Origin: Chloroflexota bacterium
GTDB lineage: Bacteria; Chloroflexota; Dehalococcoidia; SZUA-161
Reading direction: 5' to 3'
Length of the DNA stretch: 6,665 nt
Assembly (NCBI GenBank): GCA_003229915.1
Contig: QIGA01000032.1
Coordinates: forward strand, 1-6,665
Positions within the stretch are counted from its first letter, which is position 1. Each line of letters starts with the position of its first letter. Shown one piece after another: positions 1-6,019 of this stretch. The notes beneath the pieces are model-generated. The model searched no databases and was not told the origin of the DNA. It was given only the letters and a program-made list of their open reading frames with translations. The position numbers were made by a program, and so were the translations under genes.

Positions 1-986
1 AGCAGATCTATGAAGCCGCTTTCGATGCAGGCCTTCGCTTCCTTGATGGTATAGGCTATCTGCGGAGCCCGGCTACTTCCATGACAGACCATAACCAGCC
101 CGTCAACTCCCCATAAGGGAGCGCCTCCGAGTACTGCTCCGGGGCTCATCAACCTCCACAGCTTTGAAGTAACCTCTTCCAGCTCGGCTTGTGAGACGCT
201 TCCCTTCAACTCGTTGAGGAGCCAATCTCTAACAACTTCGCCGAGACCCTCGCAGAACTTCAGCAGTATATTTCCTACGAAACCGTCACAGACAATCACA
301 TTGGCCTTACCTTTGGATATATCCATGCCCTCTACGTTACCGATGAAATTGAGTCCGCTCTTCTGTAGTAGCGGATAGGCCTCCTTGGCCAGTTGGTTCC
401 CCTTGCCTGCTTCGGAACCGACGTTGAGCAGCCCAACCGTGGGGTTTTCTATTCCCAGGAAAGCTCTGGCAAAGACGCACCCTGCTACGGCGAAGTTCAC
501 CAGTTGATCAGGCTGGCAGTACACGTTGACTCCCATGTCGAAAACTGAGGTCTCTGGGGAAAGCTGCAGGAATGGCCCCCCGGCCATAGGTCGGTCTATG
601 CCTGGCAATGTGCCCAAGTATTGCATCCCACATACCATACAAGCGCCGGTTGAACCAGCGCTGACCACGGCATCAGCTTCGCCGCTCTGCACCAGCTTGG
701 TAGCCACAGCTATAGAGCTGTTGGGTTTTCGCATCACAGCCAATACTGGATGCTCTCCGTCCACGATTACCTCACTGGCGTCGACAAGGCGAATGGGCAG
801 ACCGGCGGTATCGTGCTTGCTAAACTCTCTCTCGATTTCCATTAAGGGCCCTACCAGAATAATCTCTGCATCTAATTCTCTTGCTGCTTGAACCGCTCCT
901 TTGATTATGTCGGCAGGAGCATGGTCACCGCCCATAGTATCAACTGCTATTCTCACCATCCGACCGGTATTGCCTGAATCTTGCAT
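1..986 (-). CDS. plsX: Phosphate acyltransferase PlsX (3' end cut by window edge)
   Basis: PlsX makes acyl-phosphate from acyl-ACP and phosphate, the first step of bacterial phosphatidic acid synthesis by the PlsX/PlsY route, as a cytosolic or peripheral membrane enzyme. Reading leftward, 328 codons are present with no stop before the window edge. Family landmarks appear in order: VRIAVDTMGGDHAPADIIKG at residues 11-30, a GSTGA segment near 111, LLNVGSEAGKGN near 186-197, FIGNVEGMDISKGKANV near 214-230, CDGFVGNILLK near 233-243, and GGAPLWGVDGL plus HGSS near 287-305. PlsX is usually about 330-345 residues, so only some ten C-terminal residues should be missing. I chose the ATG at 986 because an AGGAGG lies 4 bases upstream. 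An internal ATG nine codons later (959) would give the more usual MVRIAVDTMGG start but has no clear ribosome site. The gene starts 20 bases after the ferredoxin-fused ATPase gene, so it is probably co-transcribed with the aryl-CoA reductase genes, which is unusual for a lipid gene. Confidence 0.95.
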   Translation of the reverse strand, partial: MQDSGNTGRMVRIAVDTMGGDHAPADIIKGAVQAARELDAEIILVGPLMEIEREFSKHDTAGLPIRLVDASEVIVDGEHPVLAVMRKPNSSIAVATKLVQSGEADAVVSAGSTGACMVCGMQYLGTLPGIDRPMAGGPFLQLSPETSVFDMGVNVYCQPDQLVNFAVAGCVFARAFLGIENPTVGLLNVGSEAGKGNQLAKEAYPLLQKSGLNFIGNVEGMDISKGKANVIVCDGFVGNILLKFCEGLGEVVRDWLLNELKGSVSQAELEEVTSKLWRLMSPGAVLGGAPLWGVDGLVMVCHGSSRAPQIAYTIKEAKACIESGFIDL

Positions 987-989
987 GTT

Positions 990-997
990 CCCTCCTC
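990..997 (-). promoter_or_regulatory. Strong ribosome binding site of plsX
   Basis: Read on the minus strand this is GAGGAGGG ending 3 bases before the ATG at 986. It is the best Shine-Dalgarno sequence of the leftward operon. It supports the upstream plsX start over the internal ATG at 959 and suggests that plsX is translated independently of the preceding gene rather than by coupling. Confidence 0.75.
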
Positions 998-1006
998 TTT
1001 CTAGTC

Positions 1007-2068
1007 CTACCAACTATGGCTTATCGCGTCCTTCGGGCATACGCTGTGGCAGTTTATTTTATGGGTATCACTACAAGAATAGAATCCCGGGCATAGGAAA
1101 GCAAGGTTCTTCCTCGCCTCCTCTTTCAGCTCGGCTTTCGGATGTCTACCGTCTTCCCTGGCCACAATCAGAACTGCGGCTGGGCATACTCTTGCGCAAT
1201 CGCCGCAACCATCGCATTGGCCCGAATCGATTGTAATGAAATAATCACCCGTGCCATCGGCGTAGCCATAATGAATCTTCATGCCCTGTACGCTAGTGTT
1301 GCAGCGTTCCTCTGCGAAAAGGGCTGCTCCCAGGGCTCCCACTATTTGGGGGTCTTCGCAGAGGAGCGGGTCTAAGCCGACCTTTTCCTTAAGCTTGGCT
1401 ACCATGCCGCTGTTCTTGGCAATGCCTCCGGTGATGCTGAAGTCCCTCTCTATAGATACTCGCTTCAAAAGATTGAGGCTGCGCGTGGCTATAGCCTCAT
1501 GTAGACCAGCGAGAATGTCGCTTTTGGTCACCCCTTTCCTGAAATGGGCGATAGCCTCTGATTGGGCGAAGACGGCGCAGATGGTATTGAACGGGATGGC
1601 ATTCCTTGAAGAAAGTGACAGCTCTCCGATCTCTTCTAACGAGGTGTTGAGCACTTCAGCTATCATTTCGAGGAACCTGCCGGTACCGCCGGCGCACTTG
1701 TCATTCATAATAAAGTTGGTCACCAGCCCGTTACCGTCGCAGCTAATTGCTTTGCAGTCTTGACCGCCCATGTCGAGGATGGTTCTCACGCTGGGAAAGT
1801 ACCAGTTGATACCTCGTGCGTGGCAGCTTATTTCGGAGATATTCTCATCAGCGAAGGGGACAAGCACCCTTCCATAGCCGGTGGCGACGACATACTGTAT
1901 ATCATCCAGAGATAGACCGGGGCCCTTCAGAACCTCCGCCATCGCTGCCCGGGAGGTTTTGACGCTCTCGGGGCCAGTATCACAGATCACCGATGAGAGA
2001 ATGGAGCCGTTACTTATCACTACAGCCTTGGCTGCCCGAGAACCGACATCTATACCGGCGACTATCAC
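1007..2068 (-). CDS. Benzoyl-CoA reductase-type ATPase subunit (BcrA/BadF or BzdQ-like) fused to a C-terminal ferredoxin domain
   Basis: This 353-residue protein is an ASKHA-fold activase of the BadF/BadG/BcrA/BcrD family. Such subunits couple ATP hydrolysis to low-potential electron transfer into the catalytic subunits. N-terminal phosphate motif GIDVGS is at residues 5-10, TGYGR at 63-67, SCHARG at 81-86, DMGGQD at 99-104, NDKCAGGTG at 122-130, TICAVFAQSE at 162-171, ITGGIAKN at 212-219 and LGAAL at 246-250. Cys125 and Cys164 are 39 residues apart, matching the two ligands (Cys127/Cys166) of the bridging [4Fe-4S] cluster in HgdC. Beyond the usual end near residue 265 is an extra ferredoxin-like domain: C285-x2-C288-x2-C291-x3-C295-P, then C326-x5-C332-x7-C340-x3-C344-P. 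The widened second motif recalls the Alvin-type ferredoxin that feeds Thauera benzoyl-CoA reductase. The fused domain probably passes electrons to the ATPase cluster (inference). It starts with GTG overlapping the previous stop (GTGA), implying translational coupling. Which of BcrA/BcrD or BzdP/BzdQ it corresponds to is uncertain. Confidence 0.88.
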   Translation of the reverse strand: MIVAGIDVGSRAAKAVVISNGSILSSVICDTGPESVKTSRAAMAEVLKGPGLSLDDIQYVVATGYGRVLVPFADENISEISCHARGINWYFPSVRTILDMGGQDCKAISCDGNGLVTNFIMNDKCAGGTGRFLEMIAEVLNTSLEEIGELSLSSRNAIPFNTICAVFAQSEAIAHFRKGVTKSDILAGLHEAIATRSLNLLKRVSIERDFSITGGIAKNSGMVAKLKEKVGLDPLLCEDPQIVGALGAALFAEERCNTSVQGMKIHYGYADGTGDYFITIDSGQCDGCGDCARVCPAAVLIVAREDGRHPKAELKEEARKNLAFLCPGFYSCSDTHKINCHSVCPKDAISHSW

Positions 2069-2868
2069 CTGTCTGCCCCTTTTTCGATGCTCTCCCTTGC
2101 GATGACGGCGGCACCCAGTGCGGCGGCGATCTGAGGTGCCTCGGGCACCAGAATCTCGAAGCCCATCGCTTTCTCCAGGATACTTACCAAGCCATTATTC
2201 AATGCCACGCCGCCAACGACAGCGACATCCTTCTCAATCCCGATTCTTTTACATAGTGTCATGATGCGGCTTACCACGGAGGAATAGATGCCAGCGACGA
2301 TTTCCTCCTTGGGGGTAGGAGGGACGCGGTGCACATGCGAGATAACTTCAGATTCAGCGAATACGGCGAAGGTTCCGGTGATTGCGGGGCCGGAGCTGGC
2401 ACGAAAAGAGAGCTTTGACATCTCTTCCAGGGGCATCCGCATTATTTTCGCCATTTTTTGCAAGAATACCCCGGTGCCGGCAGCGCATTTGTCGTGGTTG
2501 ACCCAGTCTTTGATGCGTCCTCGCTCGTTGACCTTGAGGACGTTACAGCTTTCAGCCCCGATATCTATCGCCAGTCGCGCTGAGGGAAAAAGGTAGTGAA
2601 CACCTCGCGCCAGACAGGTGGTAATAGCTTTCTGCTGCTGAGTGAAGGGAAGGAGTTTGCCCCCTATTCCAGTTGACACAAGATAGAAATCGTGATCGAG
2701 GTTTAGCTCAGACTGGCCCAAAGATTCCTCCAGAGCTGCTCTGGCACTTGATTCAGGCTCATCACCGGATGGTGTGACGTTGAAGGAAAGTGCATCATTA
2801 CTATCCAGGATGACTACTTTAGTGGTCAGACTGCCTATATCTATGCCTAGAGCTTTCATATCACTCAA
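2065..2868 (-). CDS. Second benzoyl-CoA reductase-type ATPase subunit (BcrD/BadG or BzdP-like)
   Basis: This is a 267-residue BadF/BadG/BcrA/BcrD family activase of normal length for the single-domain form. GIDIGSLTTK lies at residues 8-17, STGIGGK at 65-71, TCLARG at 84-89, HDKCAAGTG at 125-133, AVFAESEV at 168-175, VVGGVALNNG at 217-226 and LGAAV at 251-255. The first cluster ligand, Cys128, is present. The position 39 residues on, where activases have the second ligand Cys, is Phe167. The DIGGQD phosphate segment reads DIGAES (102-107). It therefore looks like the asymmetric partner of the ATPase encoded by the next gene, forming a heterodimeric electron-activating module (inference). The longest frame starts at TTG (2868), with AGGT a few bases upstream, 3 bases after the preceding stop. 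An ATG at 2859 would give MKALGIDIGS and 264 residues. Either start is possible. The stop overlaps the downstream GTG start by 4 bases. Confidence 0.87.
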   Translation of the reverse strand: MSDMKALGIDIGSLTTKVVILDSNDALSFNVTPSGDEPESSARAALEESLGQSELNLDHDFYLVSTGIGGKLLPFTQQQKAITTCLARGVHYLFPSARLAIDIGAESCNVLKVNERGRIKDWVNHDKCAAGTGVFLQKMAKIMRMPLEEMSKLSFRASSGPAITGTFAVFAESEVISHVHRVPPTPKEEIVAGIYSSVVSRIMTLCKRIGIEKDVAVVGGVALNNGLVSILEKAMGFEILVPEAPQIAAALGAAVIARESIEKGADR

Positions 2869-2871
2869 TGA

Positions 2872-4140
2872 TTACCTGTCTTCTAGAAGCTCGAAGAACC
2901 GTTCCAGTTTCTCGCGCACCTCCTCTTCGGAGGTAATGGTAGGGTCTACTACGTCACAGTCCAAAGTTAGCACTGGTACATCGATCTCGTTCAGAATATC
3001 TTTGAACAGCTTGATCGTAGCACAGGTGTGGCGGCAGCCGACATCAGCATAGTATATTGCGCCGTCAACCCTATACTGCTCGGCGCAGTCAACTATGCTC
3101 TTCAAAGCGCGATCGTCGAGCGGGCCGTACATGCGCGTTTCAGGGATCATATAGGACTTCTCGGCCACGCTCTCCAGCGGCCTGTTGGGGTCGAGCCTTC
3201 CCTCTCCCCAGTAGGTGAAGAATGGTTCGGTTACACTCACCGCACCATATTCTTGCGAAATTCTCTCCAGGAACCCTATCAGGTGCATTGGCGGTATGAA
3301 GAAGCTCATCAGCCGGAAACGCTCATCGGATACAGCCCCCTCACCGTTCTTGACCATGTCGGCTAACTCCTGGCGCAGCGTTTCCAGGTAGTCGGTTGCC
3401 TCAGGCTGACCGGGAAACAGATAGTCGATGGTCAGTAGCTCCAGGAATCCTTGGGTGTGGAATGGAGACGGGACTGCCTTGCGCAGCTCACAAATCTCGC
3501 GGAAGAGCTCAATCTGCCTATCCATTCGGGCTACGATCTCTGCCAGCCGATCCCAATTCATTTTGTGCCCTGACTGCTCTTCGAGGAAACCTATCATACT
3601 GTTCAGTTCCCCCACAAGGTACTTCATTTCATCCTCGCTATGCTGGAAGGGGTGGTCGATGAAGAAGCCGGGGCAGCGGTTGATCTCCATGAGCAGCTCA
3701 CCGCTCTTGGCCGTATTGTCACATATTAGGTTAGACCACAGCATCACATTGGGGCGAGGCAAGGCACCGGAAGCAAAGGCTCCAGCCAGGCCCCGGTGCG
3801 GCGTGCATATTTCGGAGGCCAGCCCCAGATCTGTTCCTGCGGAGAGAAGGTCAGCGCATTCACCGGTGAACAGCGATATCATCCAGGTGGTGGTCTCGGT
3901 GTGCATCGGTACGATGTCCATGGCATAAAGTATCTCAGTGGGGAAGAACACAGTATGGGCGGCAACAAACCTGCCTTCGTCTTTGGCATCCTGGAGCCGG
4001 GTGAAGTAGTTGGACAGCATCTGATAGTAGATATTCTCGCTCTCGCGTGCATCGGGCCGCACCTTATTCATCCTCAGCATAACTCCGCAAGCTCGTATGA
4101 TCGCGTCGATCTTGTCCTTCTTCTCTCCGGTGTGGATCAT
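2872..4140 (-). CDS. Benzoyl-CoA reductase-type catalytic subunit, BcrB/BadE/BzdO-like (2-hydroxyacyl-CoA dehydratase D family)
   Basis: This 422-residue protein belongs to the HgdB/FldB/BcrB family, whose members bind an oxygen-sensitive [4Fe-4S] cluster and pair with a second, shorter homologue. Family-like segments are FFPTEILYAMDIVPMH (65-80), ASEICTPHRGLAGAF (108-122), SNLICDNTAK (136-145), YYADVGCRHTC (363-373) and VPVLTLDCDVVDPT (388-401), then the terminal helix EEVREKLERFFELLE (406-420). Cys112, Cys140 and Cys369 are the best cluster-ligand candidates, by analogy with three-cysteine ligation in HadB. Length is near the roughly 430 residues of BcrB and BzdO. Its ATG overlaps the stop of the upstream gene (ATGA), so the two subunits are probably translationally coupled and made in equal amounts. 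In the class I reductase this subunit works with the BcrC-type protein in electron transfer to, and reduction of, the aromatic ring of aryl-CoA. A 2-hydroxyacyl-CoA dehydratase subunit is the main alternative, less likely given two different ATPase genes downstream. Confidence 0.87.
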   Translation of the reverse strand: MIHTGEKKDKIDAIIRACGVMLRMNKVRPDARESENIYYQMLSNYFTRLQDAKDEGRFVAAHTVFFPTEILYAMDIVPMHTETTTWMISLFTGECADLLSAGTDLGLASEICTPHRGLAGAFASGALPRPNVMLWSNLICDNTAKSGELLMEINRCPGFFIDHPFQHSEDEMKYLVGELNSMIGFLEEQSGHKMNWDRLAEIVARMDRQIELFREICELRKAVPSPFHTQGFLELLTIDYLFPGQPEATDYLETLRQELADMVKNGEGAVSDERFRLMSFFIPPMHLIGFLERISQEYGAVSVTEPFFTYWGEGRLDPNRPLESVAEKSYMIPETRMYGPLDDRALKSIVDCAEQYRVDGAIYYADVGCRHTCATIKLFKDILNEIDVPVLTLDCDVVDPTITSEEEVREKLERFFELLEDR

Positions 4141-5270
4141 CTCTTCCTTGCCCCCAGCATTTCCAGGAATGCCTGGACCCTGGTTTGAATTTGCCCTGAG
4201 CCCGAAGTACCGTATTCCACATCAAGGGCCAACATTGGTATGCCGTTTGCCCGTAGTCTCTCGGTAAGTAATGGCAGATCGTGGGCGTAGGCTACGCAAT
4301 ACCTGATAATCTGGCTGATTACGCCATCCACTTTGAAATCCTGGACAAGAGAGAGTATGCGATTGAAGCGCTTGTCTGATGGGAACATCCGGGCACACGG
4401 GAAATTGTCCAGATAACGCCGGGAGATGGCCTGCAGCGGGGTTGTATCCTCATTGAGCTCGACAGGATCGGACCAATACCTGGTGCTGGTACAAAGATCG
4501 TCAGCTACCACCAACGCCCCTTGGTTCTCGATGGATTTGATGAACTCGGGGTTGGTCAAAACACTGCCAGTAACCATCAAGCGAGCCAGGCCGTTGTGAG
4601 TATGCCCGGAACTCGGTAGGTCGCGCAGCAGATCTTTGAGGTACTCATTGAATAGCTCCTTGGGCATGCGGAAGCTGGCGTTGAGCACCTCCATGGTCTC
4701 GGCGCCGCTGATAGGCGGGTTGTCGAGCTTCCGCAATTCATAAAGATTCTTGAGGAGTGTCCTCGATTCATTGTATACGTCGATGGATTGGTGAAGTTTC
4801 TCGTCTGTTATCTGAATGCCCAGGAACTCCTCCAGGCGCTCCTTGAACTGCACAACCTGTTGATAATAGAGTGCGTGTGCCTCCGGCGTAGACTTGCGCG
4901 GTATTGTGAGCACATGATGGAACGGTGTCTCGATATAGTTACGCCACAAATCAAACAGCCGGCGGGCGCCATCACAGGTAGAACTGCCGACCACACCATC
5001 CAAGAAATCATATCCCCCTCGGAGTCCCATCTGCAAGCAGCTTCGTGAGAAAGAGCAGTTATTGACATAAAGGTAAGCGCTGCCATCCTCGAGCTCTGTC
5101 TCCTGATTGTGGCCAGTGATCCTGACAGGCAGCGCCCCTGCCGCATGCATGATTTCCTCGGGGACATACGTGCAGAGCCATCCAAATACGAGCCCGCCTT
5201 GGCGCTTGTGCTCCAAAACATGGGCCGTCTTGGGAAATGTGCTATTAACTTCAATAAATCGATCAAACAT
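4137..5270 (-). CDS. Benzoyl-CoA reductase-type catalytic subunit, BcrC/BadD/BzdN-like (2-hydroxyacyl-CoA dehydratase D family)
   Basis: This is the first gene of the leftward operon, a 377-residue member of the HgdB/FldC/BcrC family. BcrC and BzdN are about 380 residues. Recognisable segments are GWLCTYVPEEIMHAAGALPV (30-49), NNCSFSRSC (70-78), SSTCDGARRLFDLW (96-109), FHHVLTIPRK (117-126), QIIRYCVAYAHDLPLL (320-335) and LALDVEYGTSGSGQIQTRV (347-365). Cys99 and Cys325, with Cys72 or Cys78, are the likely ligands of its [4Fe-4S] cluster, by analogy with HadC. In class I benzoyl-CoA reductase the BcrB/BcrC pair carries the cluster-containing active site. The ATG at 5270 is the first start possible, because an in-frame stop (TAA) lies five codons upstream at 5285-5283. 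No good Shine-Dalgarno sequence precedes it (only GAG about 10 bases upstream). Its last bases overlap the next gene's ATG. The exact aryl-CoA substrate cannot be told from sequence. Confidence 0.88.
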   Translation of the reverse strand: MFDRFIEVNSTFPKTAHVLEHKRQGGLVFGWLCTYVPEEIMHAAGALPVRITGHNQETELEDGSAYLYVNNCSFSRSCLQMGLRGGYDFLDGVVGSSTCDGARRLFDLWRNYIETPFHHVLTIPRKSTPEAHALYYQQVVQFKERLEEFLGIQITDEKLHQSIDVYNESRTLLKNLYELRKLDNPPISGAETMEVLNASFRMPKELFNEYLKDLLRDLPSSGHTHNGLARLMVTGSVLTNPEFIKSIENQGALVVADDLCTSTRYWSDPVELNEDTTPLQAISRRYLDNFPCARMFPSDKRFNRILSLVQDFKVDGVISQIIRYCVAYAHDLPLLTERLRANGIPMLALDVEYGTSGSGQIQTRVQAFLEMLGARKR

Positions 5271-5315
5271 ATGTGGCTCGGCTTAGTATCTTAGTGAAAA
5301 GCGTACATATGCCAA

Positions 5316-5336
5316 AGGGCTACCAAATGCAGCCCT
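5316..5336 (-). promoter_or_regulatory. Hairpin in the untranslated leader of the reductase operon
   Basis: AGGGCT at 5316-5321 pairs with AGCCCT at 5331-5336 around a 9-base loop. It would form in the leftward mRNA about 45 bases upstream of the first start codon. There is no U-tract after it, so it is not an obvious attenuator. It could influence leader stability or be a protein site, or be chance. Confidence 0.35.
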
Positions 5337-5400
5337 ATAATTAGAAGTCCGTTAATAGATTTCGGGGATGCAAGACATCAATTCTCTTTACCTGAGGCCT

Positions 5401-5429
5401 ATTATATATACCAGACTTAACTATTTCAA
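5401..5429 (-). promoter_or_regulatory. Leftward sigma70-type promoter of the reductase operon
   Basis: On the minus strand a -35 element TTGAAA (5429-5424) is separated by exactly 17 bases from a perfect -10 element TATAAT (5406-5401). Transcription would start near 5394, leaving an untranslated leader of about 124 bases before the ATG at 5270. This is the best promoter match noticed in the window, and it faces the five-gene operon. Confidence 0.7.
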
Positions 5430-5450
5430 TACGAATCTTGCGCGAGGTGA

Positions 5451-5486
5451 AAAACCAGCAGTGCACAGCGCTGGACGCCTGGTTTT
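5451..5486. repeat. Nested inverted repeats, possible operator
   Basis: AAAACCAG (5451-5458) and CTGGTTTT (5479-5486) form a perfect 8-base inverted repeat with a 20-base spacer. Inside lie the perfect palindrome CAGCGCTG (5466-5473) and GTGCAC (5461-5466), and CCAGC/GCTGG arms at 5455-5459 and 5470-5474. The block sits just upstream of the leftward -35 element and between the two divergent promoters, a position suited to a transcription factor. The protein that binds is unknown. Confidence 0.5.
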
Positions 5487-5508
5487 CCGTTGTATTGTTG
5501 TGGAAATA

Positions 5509-5536
5509 CAGGTTGTCATTGTGGGGCGTCAACCTG
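5509..5536. repeat. Inverted repeat upstream of the rightward promoter
   Basis: CAGGTTG (5509-5515) and CAACCTG (5530-5536) are perfect 7-base inverted arms with a 14-base spacer. The repeat ends about 23 bases before the probable rightward -35 element, so it could be an activator or repressor site for the rightward genes. Confidence 0.4.
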
Positions 5537-5559
5537 GAATCCCGACAGGCATATTCTTT

Positions 5560-5586
5560 TTGATTTGCGTAGAATTATGATAGAAT
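5560..5586 (+). promoter_or_regulatory. Probable rightward promoter (extended -10)
   Basis: TAGAAT at 5581-5586 is preceded by TG plus one base (5578-5580), an extended -10 arrangement. A TTGATT at 5560-5565 could serve as -35, with a short 15-base spacer. An overlapping TATGAT (5576-5581) is an alternative -10 but lacks a matching -35. Transcription would start near 5593, giving a leader of about 25 bases before the ATG at 5618. Confidence 0.45.
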
Positions 5587-5605
5587 CTACAAACCATGCT
5601 GCGAA

Positions 5606-5610
5606 AGGAG
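5606..5610 (+). promoter_or_regulatory. Ribosome binding site of the small barrel protein gene
   Basis: AGGAG lies 7 bases before the ATG at 5618. It decides that start over the ATG at 5613, which is in another frame. Confidence 0.65.
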
Positions 5611-5617
5611 AGATGAG

Positions 5618-5950
5618 ATGGCGAGGTGGCTTCTGGCCGTAGAAACCAACTGCAACGACCCCATGAGAGAGAAGGAGTTCAACGACTGGTACGAGAATAC
5701 GCACCTGCCGGATGTTCTGAGTGTTCCCGGGATAGTGCGTGCCTCTCGGTATGAGAGCGGCAACCCCGCTGAAGAACGAGGTAAGTTCCTGGCACTCTAC
5801 GAGATCGAGACTGAGAATGAGTTGCAGGTGTTGGCGGACCTGACTGACGGCATGACCAGATGGACGGAGCAAGGGCACATGTCGGAGCTTGCAACCATCC
5901 TCTCAGGGTGTCTATACCGGCAGATAACCGCTCCCGTAGAGAGTAAGTAG
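5618..5950 (+). CDS. Small dimeric alpha/beta-barrel (EthD-like) protein of unknown function
   Basis: This 110-residue protein begins MARWLLAVETNCNDP and contains FNDWYENTHLPDVLSVPGI at residues 21-39. The N-D-W-Y-x-x-x-H-L-P-D pattern followed by VPG is typical of ferredoxin-like dimeric alpha/beta-barrel proteins such as EthD-like families. FLALYEIET (57-65) would be the next core strand and LADLTDGMTRW (72-82) a helix. His29 is the residue such families often place in the central cavity. No signal peptide or membrane segment is seen, so it should be cytosolic. It is the first gene of a rightward pair, followed after about 70 bases by a thioesterase, and is divergent from the reductase operon. 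Relatives occur near catabolic gene sets, but the reaction, if any, is not known. A role in handling an aromatic or alicyclic intermediate is a guess from context. Confidence 0.75.
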   Translation: MARWLLAVETNCNDPMREKEFNDWYENTHLPDVLSVPGIVRASRYESGNPAEERGKFLALYEIETENELQVLADLTDGMTRWTEQGHMSELATILSGCLYRQITAPVESK

Positions 5951-6006
5951 CGGCCTGCGAGAAGTCATAGCGCAGCAGTTCAGCTAGCGGTAAGTGCTAG
6001 AGATGT

Positions 6007-6014
6007 GGAGGAGG
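6007..6014 (+). promoter_or_regulatory. Ribosome binding site that fixes the thioesterase start
   Basis: GGAGGAGG at 6007-6014 is followed after 5 bases by GTG at 6020. The upstream in-frame GTG at 6005 would overlap this sequence and has no ribosome site of its own, so translation most likely begins at 6020. Confidence 0.65.
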
Positions 6015-6019
6015 TGTCC

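Larger units (their letters stand above)
5271..5617. other. Divergent intergenic control region
   Basis: No convincing gene lies in these 347 bases between the leftward reductase operon and the rightward pair. The region is A+T-richer than its flanks. From left to right it holds a leader segment of about 124 bases with a hairpin (5316-5336), a strong leftward promoter (5401-5429), a block of dyads (5451-5486 and 5509-5536) and a probable rightward promoter (5560-5586). The position of the dyads between two divergent promoters is typical of binding sites for a regulator acting on both sides. No regulator gene is present in the window. Confidence 0.7.

Noticed and set aside
1281..1763. A 160-codon plus-strand frame opposite the ferredoxin-fused ATPase gene
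   Set aside because: It is antisense to a gene with conserved cluster and nucleotide motifs and shows no family features.
3428..3928. A 166-codon plus-strand frame opposite the BcrB-like gene
   Set aside because: It is antisense to a clearly recognisable gene and rich in Ser/Arg/Pro, as expected of a shadow frame.
4808..5266. A 152-codon minus-strand frame inside the BcrC-like gene
   Set aside because: It is an out-of-frame shadow of a protein with clear family motifs, and its own translation has none.
2065..5270. Reading the operon as a 2-hydroxyacyl-CoA dehydratase with its activator
   Set aside because: That enzyme needs one activator gene, whereas two divergent ATPase genes lie in tandem here as in benzoyl-CoA reductases. 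It is kept only as a fallback, since the large subunits belong to the same superfamily.
5291..5308. A five-codon minus-strand leader peptide frame (ATG at 5308 to TAA)
   Set aside because: It has no Shine-Dalgarno sequence, no run of regulatory codons, and a length easily found by chance.
5484..5506. TTTCC/GGAAA inverted arms with a 13-base spacer
   Set aside because: Five-base arms at this spacing are expected by chance in A+T-rich DNA; the neighbouring longer dyads are better supported.
5341..5532. A 63-codon minus-strand open frame between the divergent gene groups
   Set aside because: It overlaps the strong leftward promoter and the dyads, lacks a clear ribosome site, and its translation resembles no family I know.
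5368..5580. A 70-codon plus-strand open frame in the same intergenic region
   Set aside because: It runs across both promoters, has no ribosome site, and its composition does not resemble the flanking genes.
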